Shown: positions 11,706-23,409 of the stretch, in pieces
Position numbering within the stretch: position 1 is the first letter of the stretch
How the letters are laid out: each line of letters begins with the position of its first letter
Source: Gymnogyps californianus
Lineage: Eukaryota; Chordata; Aves; Accipitriformes; Cathartidae
Length of the DNA stretch: 64,000 nt
Assembly (NCBI RefSeq): GCF_018139145.2
Contig: NC_059500.1
Coordinates: 52,632,663 to 52,696,662, forward strand
Direction of reading: 5' to 3'
Notes under the pieces: model-generated
Databases searched by the model: none
What the model saw: only the letters and a program-made list of their open reading frames with translations
What the model was told of the DNA's origin: nothing
Position numbers and translations under genes: made by a program

Positions 11706-12600
11706 ATCATAGCATCATAGGATGATTCAGGCTGGCAGGGTAATCTTCTAGGGAGGTCTCCAGCCCCAGCCCTTCTGCCCAGAGCAAGCTCAGCCATGGG
11801 GTCAGACGAGGCTGCTCAGGGCTTCATGCAGTTGAGGCATAAAACCCCCAAGGCTGGATATGGTCCAACCTCCCTGGGCCCTGGCTCTACTGCTGGGCTG
11901 TCCTTGTGGGGAAAAGGCTTCTCCTTATCTCCAACCCGAGCCTCTCGTGTCTCGGCAGCTTGTGCCGCTGCCTCTTGCCCTCCTGCCACTCACCGCTGTG
12001 AAGAGCCTGGCTGTGTCTCCTCCATCCTTCCCATCGGTGCCGGGGATGCTGTTGGGTGCCCCTGAAGCCATCCCTTCTCCCAGTCGAACCAGTCTCAGTC
12101 CTGCAGGCTCTCTTTGCAGGGCAAGGGCCCCAGCCCAGAGCCATCTTGCTGAGGCCCAAAACCAGATGCAGTACCTAGATGTGGTCCAACGGGCACTGAG
12201 CAGAGGGGACAGTCCCTGTCCTCCTCTGGCCCCCGGGGCCATCTCCTGCTCACACCACCCCAGGCACTGCTGGCCCTTGTTGCTACCTTGGCACACGGCT
12301 GGCCCCGGCTCAGCTCAGTGCCCGCCAGGGCCCAGGGCCGTCCCCCACAGCTGCTCCCTGGCCCCATCAGCCCCAGCCTGCATCCCTGCAGGGCTCTGCC
12401 TTCCCAGGGCAGGGCTTGCTGACCTTCATGGAGAACCATTGGCCTATTCCTCCCCCCTCTCCAGCTCCCTCTTAACAGCAGCCTGGCCCTCAACTGTGTC
12501 GACTGGTCCCCCCCCAGCTTGATGTCGTCTGCAAACCTGGAACATGTGCCCTCCATCCCCTCCTCCAGGTCAGTGATAGACACGTCAAACACAATATGGA
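11706..12600 (-). mobile_element. CR1 LINE fragment, GC-rich subfamily, antisense to PTPRD
   Basis: Starts with atcatagcatcataggatg, a decayed reverse complement of the CR1 3' tail. It continues with phrases typical of reverse-oriented avian CR1: ctgtgaagagcctggc, a diverged dagctggatgcagtactccagg-type segment near 12160, and cttgatgtcgtctgcaaac near 12518. The block is strikingly GC-rich against its AT-rich intron. The reverse-transcriptase frame (read on the minus strand) is broken throughout, so the copy is dead. Long open frames such as 11860-12522 come from its base composition, not from a host gene. The 5' boundary of the element (about 12600) is approximate. Confidence 0.8.
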
Positions 12601-13027
12601 TAGCATGGCACAGATAACATAAGCTGTTGTTTGACCTTCCATGACCAGGCAAAGGTGATTTGTAACTCCAACCATGCTGCTGAGTTACTTTGCCAAAATA
12701 ATTTTTTCCCTATCCTTTGATACACATTGAAGCAAATAATTTTTTCTACAGGTCAGTTCTACTGGTTTTTATCTTTTTGTCAGTTGAAGCAAACAAAATG
12801 CCTATAGCCAGGTGTCCACCTGAATTTCATGAGATACATTTGGAACAACCTGTAGCAAAATAAACACTTCCAAATAGCTGCCTAGACTCCAGATTTTAGT
12901 ATTAAGTTTTGGCAAGCCTGCAGCAGGGCTCCACATCTACTTTAAGCCATGTCCAACAAGAGGCAAATTTGCAGCTGTTGTGTGGTTGTTACTCAGGAGT
13001 TTTTTGAAGCAGCTAACCTAAAAAGTT

Positions 13028-13240
13028 CATAGAATTGTAGAATCATAGATTGGTTTGGGTTGGAAGGGACCTTAAAGATCATCTAGTTCCAGCCCCCCTG
13101 CCATAGGCAGGGACACCTTCCACTAGACCAGGTTGCTCAAAGGCCCATCTAACCTGGCCTTGAACACTTCTGGGGACAGGGCATCCACAGCTTCTGTGGG
13201 CAACCTGTTCCAGTGCCTCACCACCCTCATAATGAAGAAG
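13028..13240 (-). mobile_element. CR1 LINE 3' fragment, antisense to PTPRD
   Basis: Reads catagaattgtagaatcatag, then the hallmark ggtttgggttggaagggacc, then gggacaccttccactagacc and ggcaacctgttccagtgcc. This is the reverse complement of the CR1 3' end. It is a short, 5'-truncated, inactive copy of a different subfamily from the neighbour at 11.7-12.6 kb. Confidence 0.95.
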
Positions 13241-14996
13241 TGGTAATGTTCACCTAGTAAATGCATTTATACGACTATGCTATATATTTGCCAAGTTAAA
13301 GTTTCGTCTAGTGGTATTTCAGAATCTGTTTCAAAGTTAGGAATTATCCAGTTATCCCACTCTCTCCCTCTTAATTTCAAATCCATTCAATTTCAAAAGG
13401 ATAAAATTAGAAGTATTTCTGTCAAAAATACTTTGTGGATATTTCCTGTAATTGCTTCCTGTTCTTTGTGGTCTTTTCCCTTTTGCACTTTGCAGTACCC
13501 AGGAAGTGATCTCTTTTTACACCAGACATCTTTTAGAAAAATAGCTAATTACTCCTATCCTTTTTTCTTCCCATAAAGAGACTTGGTCTCCTGTTTACCC
13601 TCATTCCCTCAGAAATAGGCAACATACTTCTACACTTTTCCTTTTCTATTTCTGTTTCTGGAAAAAAAAAAAAAGTGAATGGTAGGGACTTTCAACCTCC
13701 ACACAGGAGCTTGAATATGCACCTCATGTTGACAGGTTATCTGTCTGTTTAAAGGTTAGATATCAAACCTGCACCAGCGTACATGCGGGCAGTGTTATCC
13801 TCAGAGTGACATTCTGTAGAAGTCTGGGGAAGATAAGAATTACAATCACAAATTATTTTTACTGTTTGCTCCATGGTGTTTTTAAGTCTTTTACTGTACA
13901 AAAAAATGTACTTGTAATGCTATAATAAAATTCTACACTGAAAAATGATTGTGAAACAATCATTATTGTCACATCCTACTTGTCACACCTGTTCTCAGTG
14001 TGTGCTAAGAAGTACATCTCATATTTTTTTCTTAAAAAATAAGAGCATGCCACATTTTATTGTTGAAAAGCTAGAAATGCTGTGGAACACTGTTTCATGC
14101 TTTATCAACAGCACTGTTAACTGAAAGTAATGTTTTAGAACTTGGGTGCCAAAATGATTGTATAAATTCCAATGCCAGGGTTGTATTTTGCTGTCTTTTC
14201 CAAGTCAACCTTATTATTTGCAGAAGTAAATGAGGGTAACATTTAGTCTAGATAATTTCTGTGACCGTTACACAACACGTAACAACAGAGAGTGTTCGTG
14301 ACTGCTGGAATCAAAGTTGCATTTTTAGTTCTTGCAATTAGAAAGTGTTGTTACTAGAAATTCAGCTATATTGGTAAAAATACCAGTCATTAAAAGGGTA
14401 GAAATGTGTCACATAATGAGAACATTACTGAAGATCTCTTCAATAACTTTATAACTTCTTCAGGTTACAAAAGCATTCAATATTTAGGTGTCTTCGTAAA
14501 GAGTAAGATGTGTTTAGTATCTTCATTATTTATGAGCTGAGCAAACCATTTTCAGATTTGGAAATGCGTGTATTGGTTTTAACACTTTCTTCTTGACTAT
14601 TCCAGCCAATCTTATGTAATACTAGCATTTCCCCATATCCACACACATACATACATGTATGTATTTGCCATTTCACACATAGGTTATTAGGTTGCTGGTA
14701 TTCATCACCAGGCTTCTGTTCAGTTGTGTTTCAGTTCTGTGTGCATTATTTACACTGCAAAGCATTTATTTGAAATCCTTGATAATTTGTAATGTGTGAA
14801 TTAAATATATCATTATTCTTTTTCTGAGCTCAGATTAATTTATTTCATAGTACAGTTAATCAATTTGTTTAAGTTCAGTAAGTTCAATAAAAGTAATATT
14901 GTGTGAAATATTCAGATAATAGTTTGAAAGGTTTGAAAGATAAGTGTTGAACTAGCCAAATAAACAATTGGCAACACTGCTCAACTTTTTCTTTAG

Positions 14997-15130
14997 TGCC
15001 TGGTCAGCCACTGAACTTCAAAGCAGAACCTGAGTCTGAAACAAGCATATTACTTTCCTGGACACCTCCACGCTCTGATACCATTTCCAGCTATGAACTG
15101 GTTTATAAAGACGGGGAGCACGGGGAGGAG
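14997..15130 (+). CDS. PTPRD: PTPRD exon: FN3 repeat 3, first half
   Basis: A 134-nt exon from acceptor tttttctttag to donor gtaagt (15131), phase 1 in and phase 0 out. It reads [17 protein letters not shown] then [12 protein letters not shown] and ends DGEHGEE. The SWTPP strand is the core tryptophan of an FN3 fold. The rest of the repeat is in the exon at 16382. FN3 is retained in both long and short PTPRD isoforms. Confidence 0.97.
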
Positions 15131-16381
15131 GTAAGTGAAAAGACTATACGTCTTTTAAATACTCCTTAATGAGTCAGACATAAAATGCTGCAATGGTTTA
15201 GAATTGATGGATTAGTAGCTTTCTTTAGTACAAATAACAATAGATTGAGAGTACGTAAACAGCTGAAACTGCTGTCGATGGTTACCAGCCAGTGGAACTT
15301 TGGTGTTGTTTGCAATGAGTCATCTGCAGAAGTTGCATCAGGTTTCAGACATTCATCATGTCTCTCCAAGCCTGTTCCTCTACAAAGGCTTGGAAGCAGA
15401 AGTATTTTGGGGCATGTTATGGACTCATTGAGATTTTTTGCACTTATACTTGGACTTTGAAGTCTATTTTCAGCCTTAGACAATTTTTGTTTCTCTTAGC
15501 CACCATGTAAGAGAGTTCTTAAGCTTCTCTAATCTTTCAATAATATTTGAGAAGAAAATATGTTTTTTTTCTAAAGATAAAAACCTGCTATGGACTTTTT
15601 TTGTACCATTATTTCTTAAACAATTTTCAGTTTGAGGGCCTCTGTTGTGCTAGTACTGTAGACTTCAGAATAAACTGTTCTTCTGATATGGAAATAGTAT
15701 GATATTGCCAGGTTTCCCAGACAAAAGAAAAAAGCCAGCAGTCTCAGAAGGCAGCAGGAGAGTGTCAGGCTCATTGATTTCTCCTGCATGATCAACTCAT
15801 TGCTGATGCTTCAACTGAGCTTATGTTTATGACGGCTTCACACATATACTCTGAATGCATAAGCTTATTTTGTGGAAGGGAACCAGATCTGTATTTCACC
15901 TCCAAATAGGATGCAGGCCCCTGCTTAATAAGTTGCCCTTTGAAAGAATTTGCTTCTTAATAATTAGAACACAAATTTGACTATGACGTTAAACCCAACG
16001 TTACTCACATTATAAAACCCTGTGGTTCACTGTCATAAGAGATAACTATAGGTAAGGCTTTGTTCATGTGCTATTGTCTGAAAAGCCTTTTGTACTTTAT
16101 ACACAGCTGTTGCTTCCTCAAACAGTCAAACAATATTTCTGGCTCTGAGTTTCACCCATTAAGCTGTCGACTTGAAAGAATATTGTTCCTTAATGTGTGT
16201 TTGTCAAACATAATGTATTCATTTTTATTTTGGTTTAGTTTGGTTTTGTTTATTTTCTTGAATTTAAATTTTTCTCAATGGGGTTATCATCAGAGTATAA
16301 AAGCATGTCATCTATAGGCAACATATGGAATTCAGAGTTTCTGAATATTAATCAAGACATCCTCTTATTACCTACCTTTAG
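15131..16381 (+). other. PTPRD: PTPRD intron within FN3
   Basis: A 1.25-kb AT-rich intron with a strong donor (gtaagt) and acceptor cctacctttag. Overlapping antiparallel open frames at 15166-15483 have no recognisable protein. Nothing else seen. Confidence 0.87.
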
Positions 16382-16526
16382 CAACGCGTTTCCACTGAAC
16401 CTACTACATCTTATCGCCTGCAAGGCTTAAGGCCAAACAGCTTGTACTTATTCCGTCTAGCTGCACGTTCTCCACAAGGCCTGGGTGCTTCGACAGCAGA
16501 AATCTCAGCGAGAACCATGCAGTCCA
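16382..16526 (+). CDS. PTPRD: PTPRD exon: FN3 repeat 3, second half
   Basis: A 145-nt exon, phase 0 in and phase 1 out, donor gtaggt (16527). It reads [16 protein letters not shown], then [16 protein letters not shown] and ends ISARTMQS. This matches the C-terminal strands of an FN3 domain. The single A left over makes Lys with AG of the FN4 exon, or Met with TG of the FN8 exon at 31721, so skipping FN4-FN7 keeps the frame, as in the known short neuronal isoforms. Confidence 0.97.
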
Positions 16527-19500
16527 GTAGGTGTCTTTCCTTGCTAACTTTATTCCCTTGTCTTGTATTTCTCGAAGAGATTAATCTCAGAGCCCAGAGA
16601 GGCAGGAACAGCGAAAAGGCAAAATAATAAAAATACAGCATTCATGGTGCTTAATACAGCAAAAGAATGCTTAAAATGTGTATTTTTGTAGGTGTATTGT
16701 GATCAGCTTAATATATGAGTGGCGCTTACATAGTTTCAAAAAAACCTCTGTAAACCAGTGTCTAAGGAGACAATATTATGCTGTCATAATAATATTTTAT
16801 TTTATGTTATAATAGGATAAAATGTTTTATCATGCAATAGATGTATATTAATAACAGTCCTCCGCCCTTAATATTCCACCTGCCCAGTCTGTAGATTTCC
16901 TGTAATACTAGGTTGTTCCTGCAGCATCTCCCTGAAGTACAAAAAATTTGTCGAGTGGGTCAGGTTGAATATTTCAGACTGTACCAAAAATTTCCTCATA
17001 ACTGTTCTTCTGTAGTAGCTAATCATTCTAATTTTAAGTTAGATTTTTTAATCTAGGCTTTTTATGATGTTCGGTCATTTTTTACACCAGTAGAAAATTT
17101 TTTTTCTCACTGGATGCTTATGGAAACAATGTCATGAAACTCATCACATTTGTCTGCAAATGAGATGCAAAAATTTGTCAGGGATTTATATATACATTTT
17201 AAAATATTTAAATTAAGACTTAATTAAAACAATCAGATATTCAAGGCTGATGTCCAGAAGTGCTACTCTTGCCTGATAAGTTATGCTTTACTGACAGTTT
17301 GCATTACACTGTGTCATTTTAAAACTTAGTACAGTTCTATTTGTATTTGTTTTAAATTAAATGGCCTTTTCTTAAAGTAATATTATTCAAAACAGAAAAT
17401 TCAGAATCTCAAATGACATGATGCTTTTTGATTTGCAGTCATGACAGATGTGATTATACTATCATTCTTTGTTAGTGTTATATATTAATAGTAGTTAGTG
17501 TGACTGGAGACACAGTGCTGCAGACCTTTAACCAAAGCTAAGTGTGCTTCTGAAGCATTTCTAAGGCATTTAGAATAAGCATAAAAGACTATTATATAAC
17601 ACAAGGCTAGTTTTAGAGATAGTGGCAAGACACCTTTTAATTTTAGTAATCCAGAATCAATAATTTGATAAAGAAAAAGGTATTTCTTTGTTCTGGGAGC
17701 CATTTCAGCTATTTAGAATGCTTATTCTTTTATATTGGGTGAAGATTGCTTAGACTGTGCATACAAAACAAACATCTAGGGGCCAAGGTTGCATGTTCCA
17801 TATATAAGCACATTGCCATTTTTCCCTTCTTGAATATTAGAATATGTTACACTTTTTTCAGCCTTATGTCTTCAGATAGTAGGAAAATCCAGTTGATTTC
17901 AGTGGGCAGACCCTGGTTACTTGCTATAAAGATTGCAAAATCTTTTTTGCAAAAATTGTGTATTTTTGCAATTGTGGATATGCGTTAATAAAACCGGTTA
18001 CACAAGTAGCCTACAGATTATCCTTAGTTACATAAATGCAATATTTTGCATTTTCAGAGTATAATGGATTAGACATTAATTAACTTCTATGAGTTTATTA
18101 GCAATATGCACCAGAATACGCTATTGCCTTCCATCTTGGTTTCAGAGGAAGATGTTACAGGGATTTATTTCTTTACATATAAGATCCTTAAGGGACATTT
18201 TACTTGTATTTTACTTCCTGCGCAAGTCAATGGTAGAAGGGGACGAACAGGTTTTGAGTACTTGATTACTGAATTAGCCTAAAAAAAAAATAATCCCAAA
18301 TGTGATAATTCTCATCTGTCTCCCCATCCACCTCCTTAGTTAGTTGAAATGCTGGTACATTCCCTCCTGTTTTCCCCTCGGAAGAGCAGTGTACCATACT
18401 GAGTAAAAAGCCATTGATCCCTGTAGAAAAGCTGTAGGGAACCAAAAGATACATGTGTAAATGCAATAGGTCACAGCAGGGTCCTAGGCCTTCTCTTTGC
18501 TTTAATTTTGTTTGATGTGCCTAGTATAAGTACCAGAAATCCATTTGTTTCTTTTTTCCCTTAAGAAATGGGAAGAAAATAGTAGACCAAAAAAAAAAAA
18601 AAAAAAAAGAAAAAAGGCGCCATAAAGATCTTGCACCCAAAATTCATGTTTTCCTTACAAGAGAGAAGGCAGAAATAGGAAAGGAGTCCACATCCACTAC
18701 TTCTGCCAGTGAATTTGAACTATAGCTCTTTTTTTAGCGCTCTGAATGATCTCAGTTAGTAAGCATAGACTTTGCTAAGTCAAAGTGCATTTAAGCACAT
18801 AAATGCATACCTGACTTTCAGTACTTGAATTGCCTCACTGAAAGCAATGGAATGACATACATGCTTAAATGCTCTGGAGCCCGGAAAAGGTAAATATGCT
18901 AACAGACTCCTTCAAGTACAAATCAGTAAATGTGGGCGCTTTTGCTCTGGAAGATTGGTGCTGGTGACAAGAGATGAAACAAAGTCAGAATCTCTCACCG
19001 TTCTGATGTGCTGAGCTTGTGAACTCTCTTTGTAAAATGAATACCTGCTTTCTTGACACATTGTTTTGGGGTAGATTTTTTTTTTTTTTCCTATAGAAGT
19101 TACCTACATTACTGGTAGGATTTAATTCTTTGCTAGCAAAGATGTCTCCAAGAGGAGTTAAAAAAATAAAACTGACAGCTGATCTAGGGTAAGTACAAGT
19201 TACAGTCAGAATCAACAAGCCTGTCACTTTTTCCTGGTAGGTAAATCTTTGACTAAGACTTTCTTCGTCTTCTATTGACTGCATGCTCCTAGTATGTTGG
19301 CTACAATGTTTCAGTAAATGCTTTCCATTTAAACGTAATTTGCGGTTGACTTGTGCCAGGCAGACTCAGTTAAAAAAAAAAAAACTGAAAAAATAATAAT
19401 TTGTTTATGAGAGTGGGGAGGCTAAAAAAATGGTAATTTATGGAGCAATTTCTAGCAATTATTGCAAGTTTTTAGGAGTTCTGTAAAAAGAGATTTTTTC

Positions 19501-19945
19501 TCAAAGAAATTAAACCCACTTGAAGGGGATATGTCCAAATTTGTAAGTAAATACATGTCACGTCATTTAAAATATTATAGCTTGCACTAATTGCAATGAT
19601 TATAAAGATAGATCAGTAGTCATAGAAGTGTCACGTTTTTGTTTTATTTCAAGAAGAATTTTAATTACAGGTAGGTAATATTATTTTGAGGTTTCATTTT
19701 CATGTATTTCCCCTACATCCTTTTTCACCATTTAGTTGGTCTATTCATTTTCAGTTTCCTCATGTTAATAAGCCAAGGTGCATATGATTATCTGATGTTT
19801 TGCATTTTTAAGTTTCTACTTCTTTTGGTTTATTTTTTATTTTCATTTGGTTGTCTTTTATTTATTTTTTTTTTCTTTTGTTCATTTTTTTCAATCACTC
19901 CTATCCTTTCACTCAAATCCTCCTTTAACCCACTACTGAAATTAG
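16527..19945 (+). other. PTPRD: PTPRD intron between FN3 and FN4 exons (3.4 kb)
   Basis: AT-rich intron without a recognisable transposon. It has long A runs (about 18591-18608 and 19373-19384), T runs before the FN4 acceptor, and a chance juxtaposed acceptor/donor at 19670. The upstream open frame that runs into FN4 from 19702 is a T-rich intronic extension, not coding. Confidence 0.86.
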
Positions 19946-20251
19946 AGCCATCAGCTCCTCCTCAAGACATTAGTTGCACAAGCCCCAGCTCCACTAGCAT
20001 TTTGGTAAGTTGGAAACCTCCACCGGTGGAAAAACAGAACGGCATTATCACTGAATACTCCATCAAGTACATTGAGATTGATGGAGAAGATGTCAAGCCC
20101 CATGAAATTTTGGGAATTTCCTCGGACAGTACCCAGTACCTTTTGGAACAGCTGGAAAAATGGACTGAGTACCGGATCTCTGTGACTGCCCACACTGATG
20201 TTGGACCTGGCCCAGAGAGCTTAGCAGTATTGATTCGGACAGATGAAGATG
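19946..20251 (+). CDS. PTPRD: PTPRD exon: fibronectin III repeat 4
   Basis: A 306-nt exon from acceptor aaattag to donor gtatgt (20252), phase 1 to 1, one complete FN3 domain. It reads [52 protein letters not shown] and ends LIRTDED. FN4 is the first repeat of the alternatively used FN4-FN7 block. The stretch around [13 protein letters not shown] seems a little more diverged from mammals than the flanking exons, as judged from memory. Confidence 0.97.
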
Positions 20252-21221
20252 GTATGTTGCCTCCACTACATCAGTTTGCGCCTCTATGACTCTCTGTTGA
20301 TCTGCTGTCTTTTGTATAGCCTAACAGTATTTTTTTCTGCTCCTCTTTTTTCCCAAATCACAGATTTTATCACCCTTTGAGTTTTTTAATCAAAGACTTG
20401 TCCTTTCTACACCATTTTTATATTTGACATATTTAATTTTTTTAACAGAAAGTACCTTTTTGTGAGTGACATGAATCTGCTACCCCTTTGAGCCCATATA
20501 TATCCTTCTTGCTCCTCCTTTAACATAAAAATAACTCTCAGAGGAAAATCTTTCTGCCTTTTCCTTGATTTTACAGTCATTGTTATTTTTAAACACTTAT
20601 GTCTATGAAATTTTTTTCAGGTTTGTTTTTTTTTTTTTTAAACTGCTTTCTTGTTCCATGTTGTGCTTTTTGATTTGGGTTTTTTTGGGGGGTTGTTTTT
20701 TTTTTTTTTTAGTTTTGTTTTTGATCTTGGAAAACTGATGCTCCACACATTTTCTTTTCTTCCATGCTTGAAAGTGACAGAAGACAGCCCTATTATCAGC
20801 CTCCTTTTTATACTACTGAAAAAAAAAAAAAAAAAACGAAACAAAGAACTTAGCAAACAAAAATAAGGGAAACTTTTTTTGAAATCTTTTGTGGTTTTAT
20901 TAGTATTAGTATTATTTCAATGATTAAAATATCTCTTTGTACTATAATGCTTTGAAGCTCAAAGCATCTTCCTTGGCTTTTGTACATTTTTACATGTTTT
21001 TCTATTTCTCTAATACTCTTTTTTCTTCCATTTTTTGCATCAGTCATGTTTTTTGATCTTTTCACTGAAAGGTAGAGCAGATTGGTTGAGCATTTTCATT
21101 TGTTGAACAATTTGTATTCTTCAAAGAAAACATAGTGAGTCTGCCCTTTTAAAAAAAAAAGCAAAAGACCTGGGTGGGACAGGTGCCTGTAATTCTCTTC
21201 TGTCCAATGATGTTGTTCCAG
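20252..21221 (+). other. PTPRD: PTPRD intron between FN4 and FN5 exons
   Basis: A 0.97-kb intron rich in T and A homopolymers (for example near 20627-20640, 20697-20710 and 20820-20836). It ends with tgttgttccag. No gene or transposon seen. Confidence 0.87.
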
Positions 21222-21415
21222 TTCCTAGTGGTCCTCCTCGCAAAGTCGAGGTAGAGGCTGTCAACTCTACTGCTGTTAAAGTGTCATGGCGCTCACCTGT
21301 ACCCAATAAGCAGCATGGTCAGATCCGAGGATACCAGGTCCACTACGTGAGGATGGAAAATGGAGAGCCAAAAGGTCAGCCCATGCTGAAGGACATCATG
21401 CTGGCTGATTCACAG
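21222..21415 (+). CDS. PTPRD: PTPRD exon: FN3 repeat 5, first part
   Basis: A 194-nt exon, phase 1 in and phase 0 out, donor gtaatt (21416). It reads [48 protein letters not shown] and ends MLADSQ. NST is a potential N-glycosylation sequon. The domain is completed by the 27-nt microexon at 23383 and the exon at 25513, or by the latter alone. Confidence 0.97.
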
Positions 21416-23382
21416 GTAATTAGGGCATTTTATGTTCTTTTCTAGGTCACAGTGAAAACATTTTGTGTACTGGAGAGCTATACAGAATTGCCTTTTTTTT
21501 TCTTTCCATATTTCACCCTACCAGCTAACTTTTTTTATCTCTCTTTTAACAACTTTTTTCCACAATATTTACGTTTAAAGAATCTTGGGCCAAACCTAGG
21601 CACCCTTTTCTGTATGGGCGTGCAACTAAACGCTGAGCTGTATCATTCTGCTGGCTCCCTTAAACCTGAAGACTTCACCCTGTACCTATGCTCTGAAGTT
21701 TTAAAGCATCAGGGTGATCTGAGCCAGGTCACAGTCAATGTAGCAAACTATGCACTGCCTGATCCACCCACCCAATATTTCTTTGTTTCAGTGGAGAACC
21801 TAGAATCATTAGAAGCCTGTGTTAGCCCATTATTACAGTGTTTCTGTCATTAGCATGTATCCACCTCACCATGCGTTTCACAGGAAATTAATTTATTAGT
21901 GCAACTTCAGAAATCACCGAGGTATTTATACTCGTCATTATTCATACCCGTAACTGTGCAATAAAATGAAGAGCTTAGTTTAAATAGGTATGGGGTTACT
22001 TATATTGCAAAATCGCCTGTCTGTTTTATAAATTCTAAGACATGATGGAAACAAAAGCCTGATCACATGAAGTTTGAAAAGCTTCTAAAAATAGGATTTT
22101 ACTGATTGGGATACACTAGTGCTCTGTAAAACTGAAGATTCCCAAAGCTCCTGCTGCTGGAGGAATCATCCTAAATTGAAACTATTATGAAGTACACACA
22201 TCTCACTGCTAGCTCTCAATTTATGACTGGAATGACTGGAAATGATAAGAAATTATCAACCTAGCATAAAATAAAGGGTTAAATTTGCCTCTTAAGCATT
22301 TTATGTGAATAAATAAATGAATTTAGCTTCTTTTGTTTCTTCTTCCAGTCTTGGTTCTAAATTTCAGCTCTGCAGATACCTTTTTTGAGAACGGGTCTCC
22401 TACACCTGCATTTTGCTGATGACCCTATTTTCAAAGTATTATCTCTGTTCCTGGACATCTTTGTTGTGGTGTTACCTGCCAGTCTGTCTGTCTATCTATA
22501 TGTACTTACTTACCTATTTTGCAAAACGTGGTGTTCTTACAGCTTAAATTCAGTGGAGAGAAAGAGGGAAACAGGTGGGGAGGTGGGAAAGGAAAGGGAA
22601 AAGGGAGAGGAGATAGAAAAGGAGATGCAGCTGCACTTTGGTTCTCTCCTTCCTTGCACAGATTTTCACTTTCAACCTCTGTGTGGTAGTAGTTTAAAAT
22701 ATTTTTAAACACTAGAAGGTCAGAAACAGGACACTGGATGAGATATTGGAGCCCAAATATCATAAAGGCAAAAGTCATATTTCTTTTTTTGCCAAGTTTT
22801 GACCTGCCTGTTTGCCATTCGTTCACTCTGGATAGTCACCTCCTTTCTCCTCCCACCACTCCTTCCTGCCTATCATACTTCTATGATACATGTGATCAGG
22901 GCTTGTGCAGGTATGAAGACCTTGATGGTAAAAGATCAGTGTGGTTAGGTTTCAAGACTAAAAAAATCCTACTATTAATTTAAATAAGGCATTGAATTCA
23001 TTTAGGAAACTCAAGCATGTAGCCTAGTAACATGATTAAATAAACCAGGTAGCCTTTAATTCTGCCTCGGTAGCTTTTACTCATACAATCTATTATAAAA
23101 TATTAGTACATGGTACAAGAGGATTCATTACTTCTTTCATCTTTCAAGGAAAGAGAAGTGGCTGGTTTTTTAGGGAGAGCAGAAATGGAATTAAAAATGC
23201 CTGGCCTGATTATAGTAACAAAATTCTATGTGATTTTTACACAATTAATTCAAATTGAATATGATTTTTCCAGACATCTTTCATATTTATTTTACTATTA
23301 AGAAGAAAACATTGCCTCAACCAGGCTACAAATCTCTTTATTTCTTTTGTTTTTCCTTCCAACATTCTTTACTCTCAATCAG
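21416..23382 (+). other. PTPRD: PTPRD intron upstream of FN5 microexon
   Basis: A 2.0-kb intron. A purine-rich tract lies at 22553-22627. The open frame at 21452-21853 shows no known protein. The 3' end is pyrimidine-rich and ends actctcaatcag. No transposon recognised. Confidence 0.86.
22553..22627. repeat. Purine-rich (GA/GGA) low-complexity tract
   Basis: Some 75 bases almost wholly of G and A on the + strand. Simple sequence with potential for triplex formation. Confidence 0.8.
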
Positions 23383-23409
23383 TGGGAATATGATGATACT
23401 ACTGAACAT
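23383..23409 (+). CDS. PTPRD: PTPRD microexon in FN5 (9 residues, meC type)
   Basis: Twenty-seven bases between acceptor tcaatcag and donor gtgagt (23410) encode WEYDDTTEH in phase 0 to 0. Upstream FN5 ends ADSQ and downstream begins EMIISGLQ, so the exon is a removable nine-residue insert. This corresponds to the known LAR-family microexon in FN5, usually called meC. The donor gtgagt is good, so inclusion may be common. The insert adds four acidic residues to a loop of FN5. Confidence 0.95.

Larger units (their letters stand above)
5537..14996 (+). other. PTPRD: PTPRD intron between FN2 and FN3 exons (9.5 kb)
   Basis: The largest complete intron in the window. It holds a TTTGG pentanucleotide repeat (8585-8647), a long GC-rich CR1 copy (11706-12600) and a second CR1 piece (13028-13240), listed separately. 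The remainder, 5537-8584, 8648-11705 and 13241-14996, is AT-rich with several A/T homopolymers and no recognised gene. Short open frames here, including the one at 11860-12522, are explained by the repeat or by chance. Confidence 0.85.

Noticed and set aside
11860..12522. 220-codon open frame, and overlapping 185- and 123-codon minus-strand frames
   Set aside because: They lie in a GC-rich CR1 copy, have low-complexity Pro/Ser/Leu- or Gly/Arg-rich translations and no recognisable domain.
19702..19945. Open frame running upstream of FN4 starting with Met
   Set aside because: T-rich intronic sequence giving a hydrophobic Phe/Leu run. The acceptor AG at 19944-19945 and phase with FN3 place the exon start at 19946.
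21452..21853. 133-codon + strand open frame after the first FN5 exon
   Set aside because: No known domain and no fit to PTPRD phase; the next PTPRD exon is clearly the 27-nt microexon at 23383.
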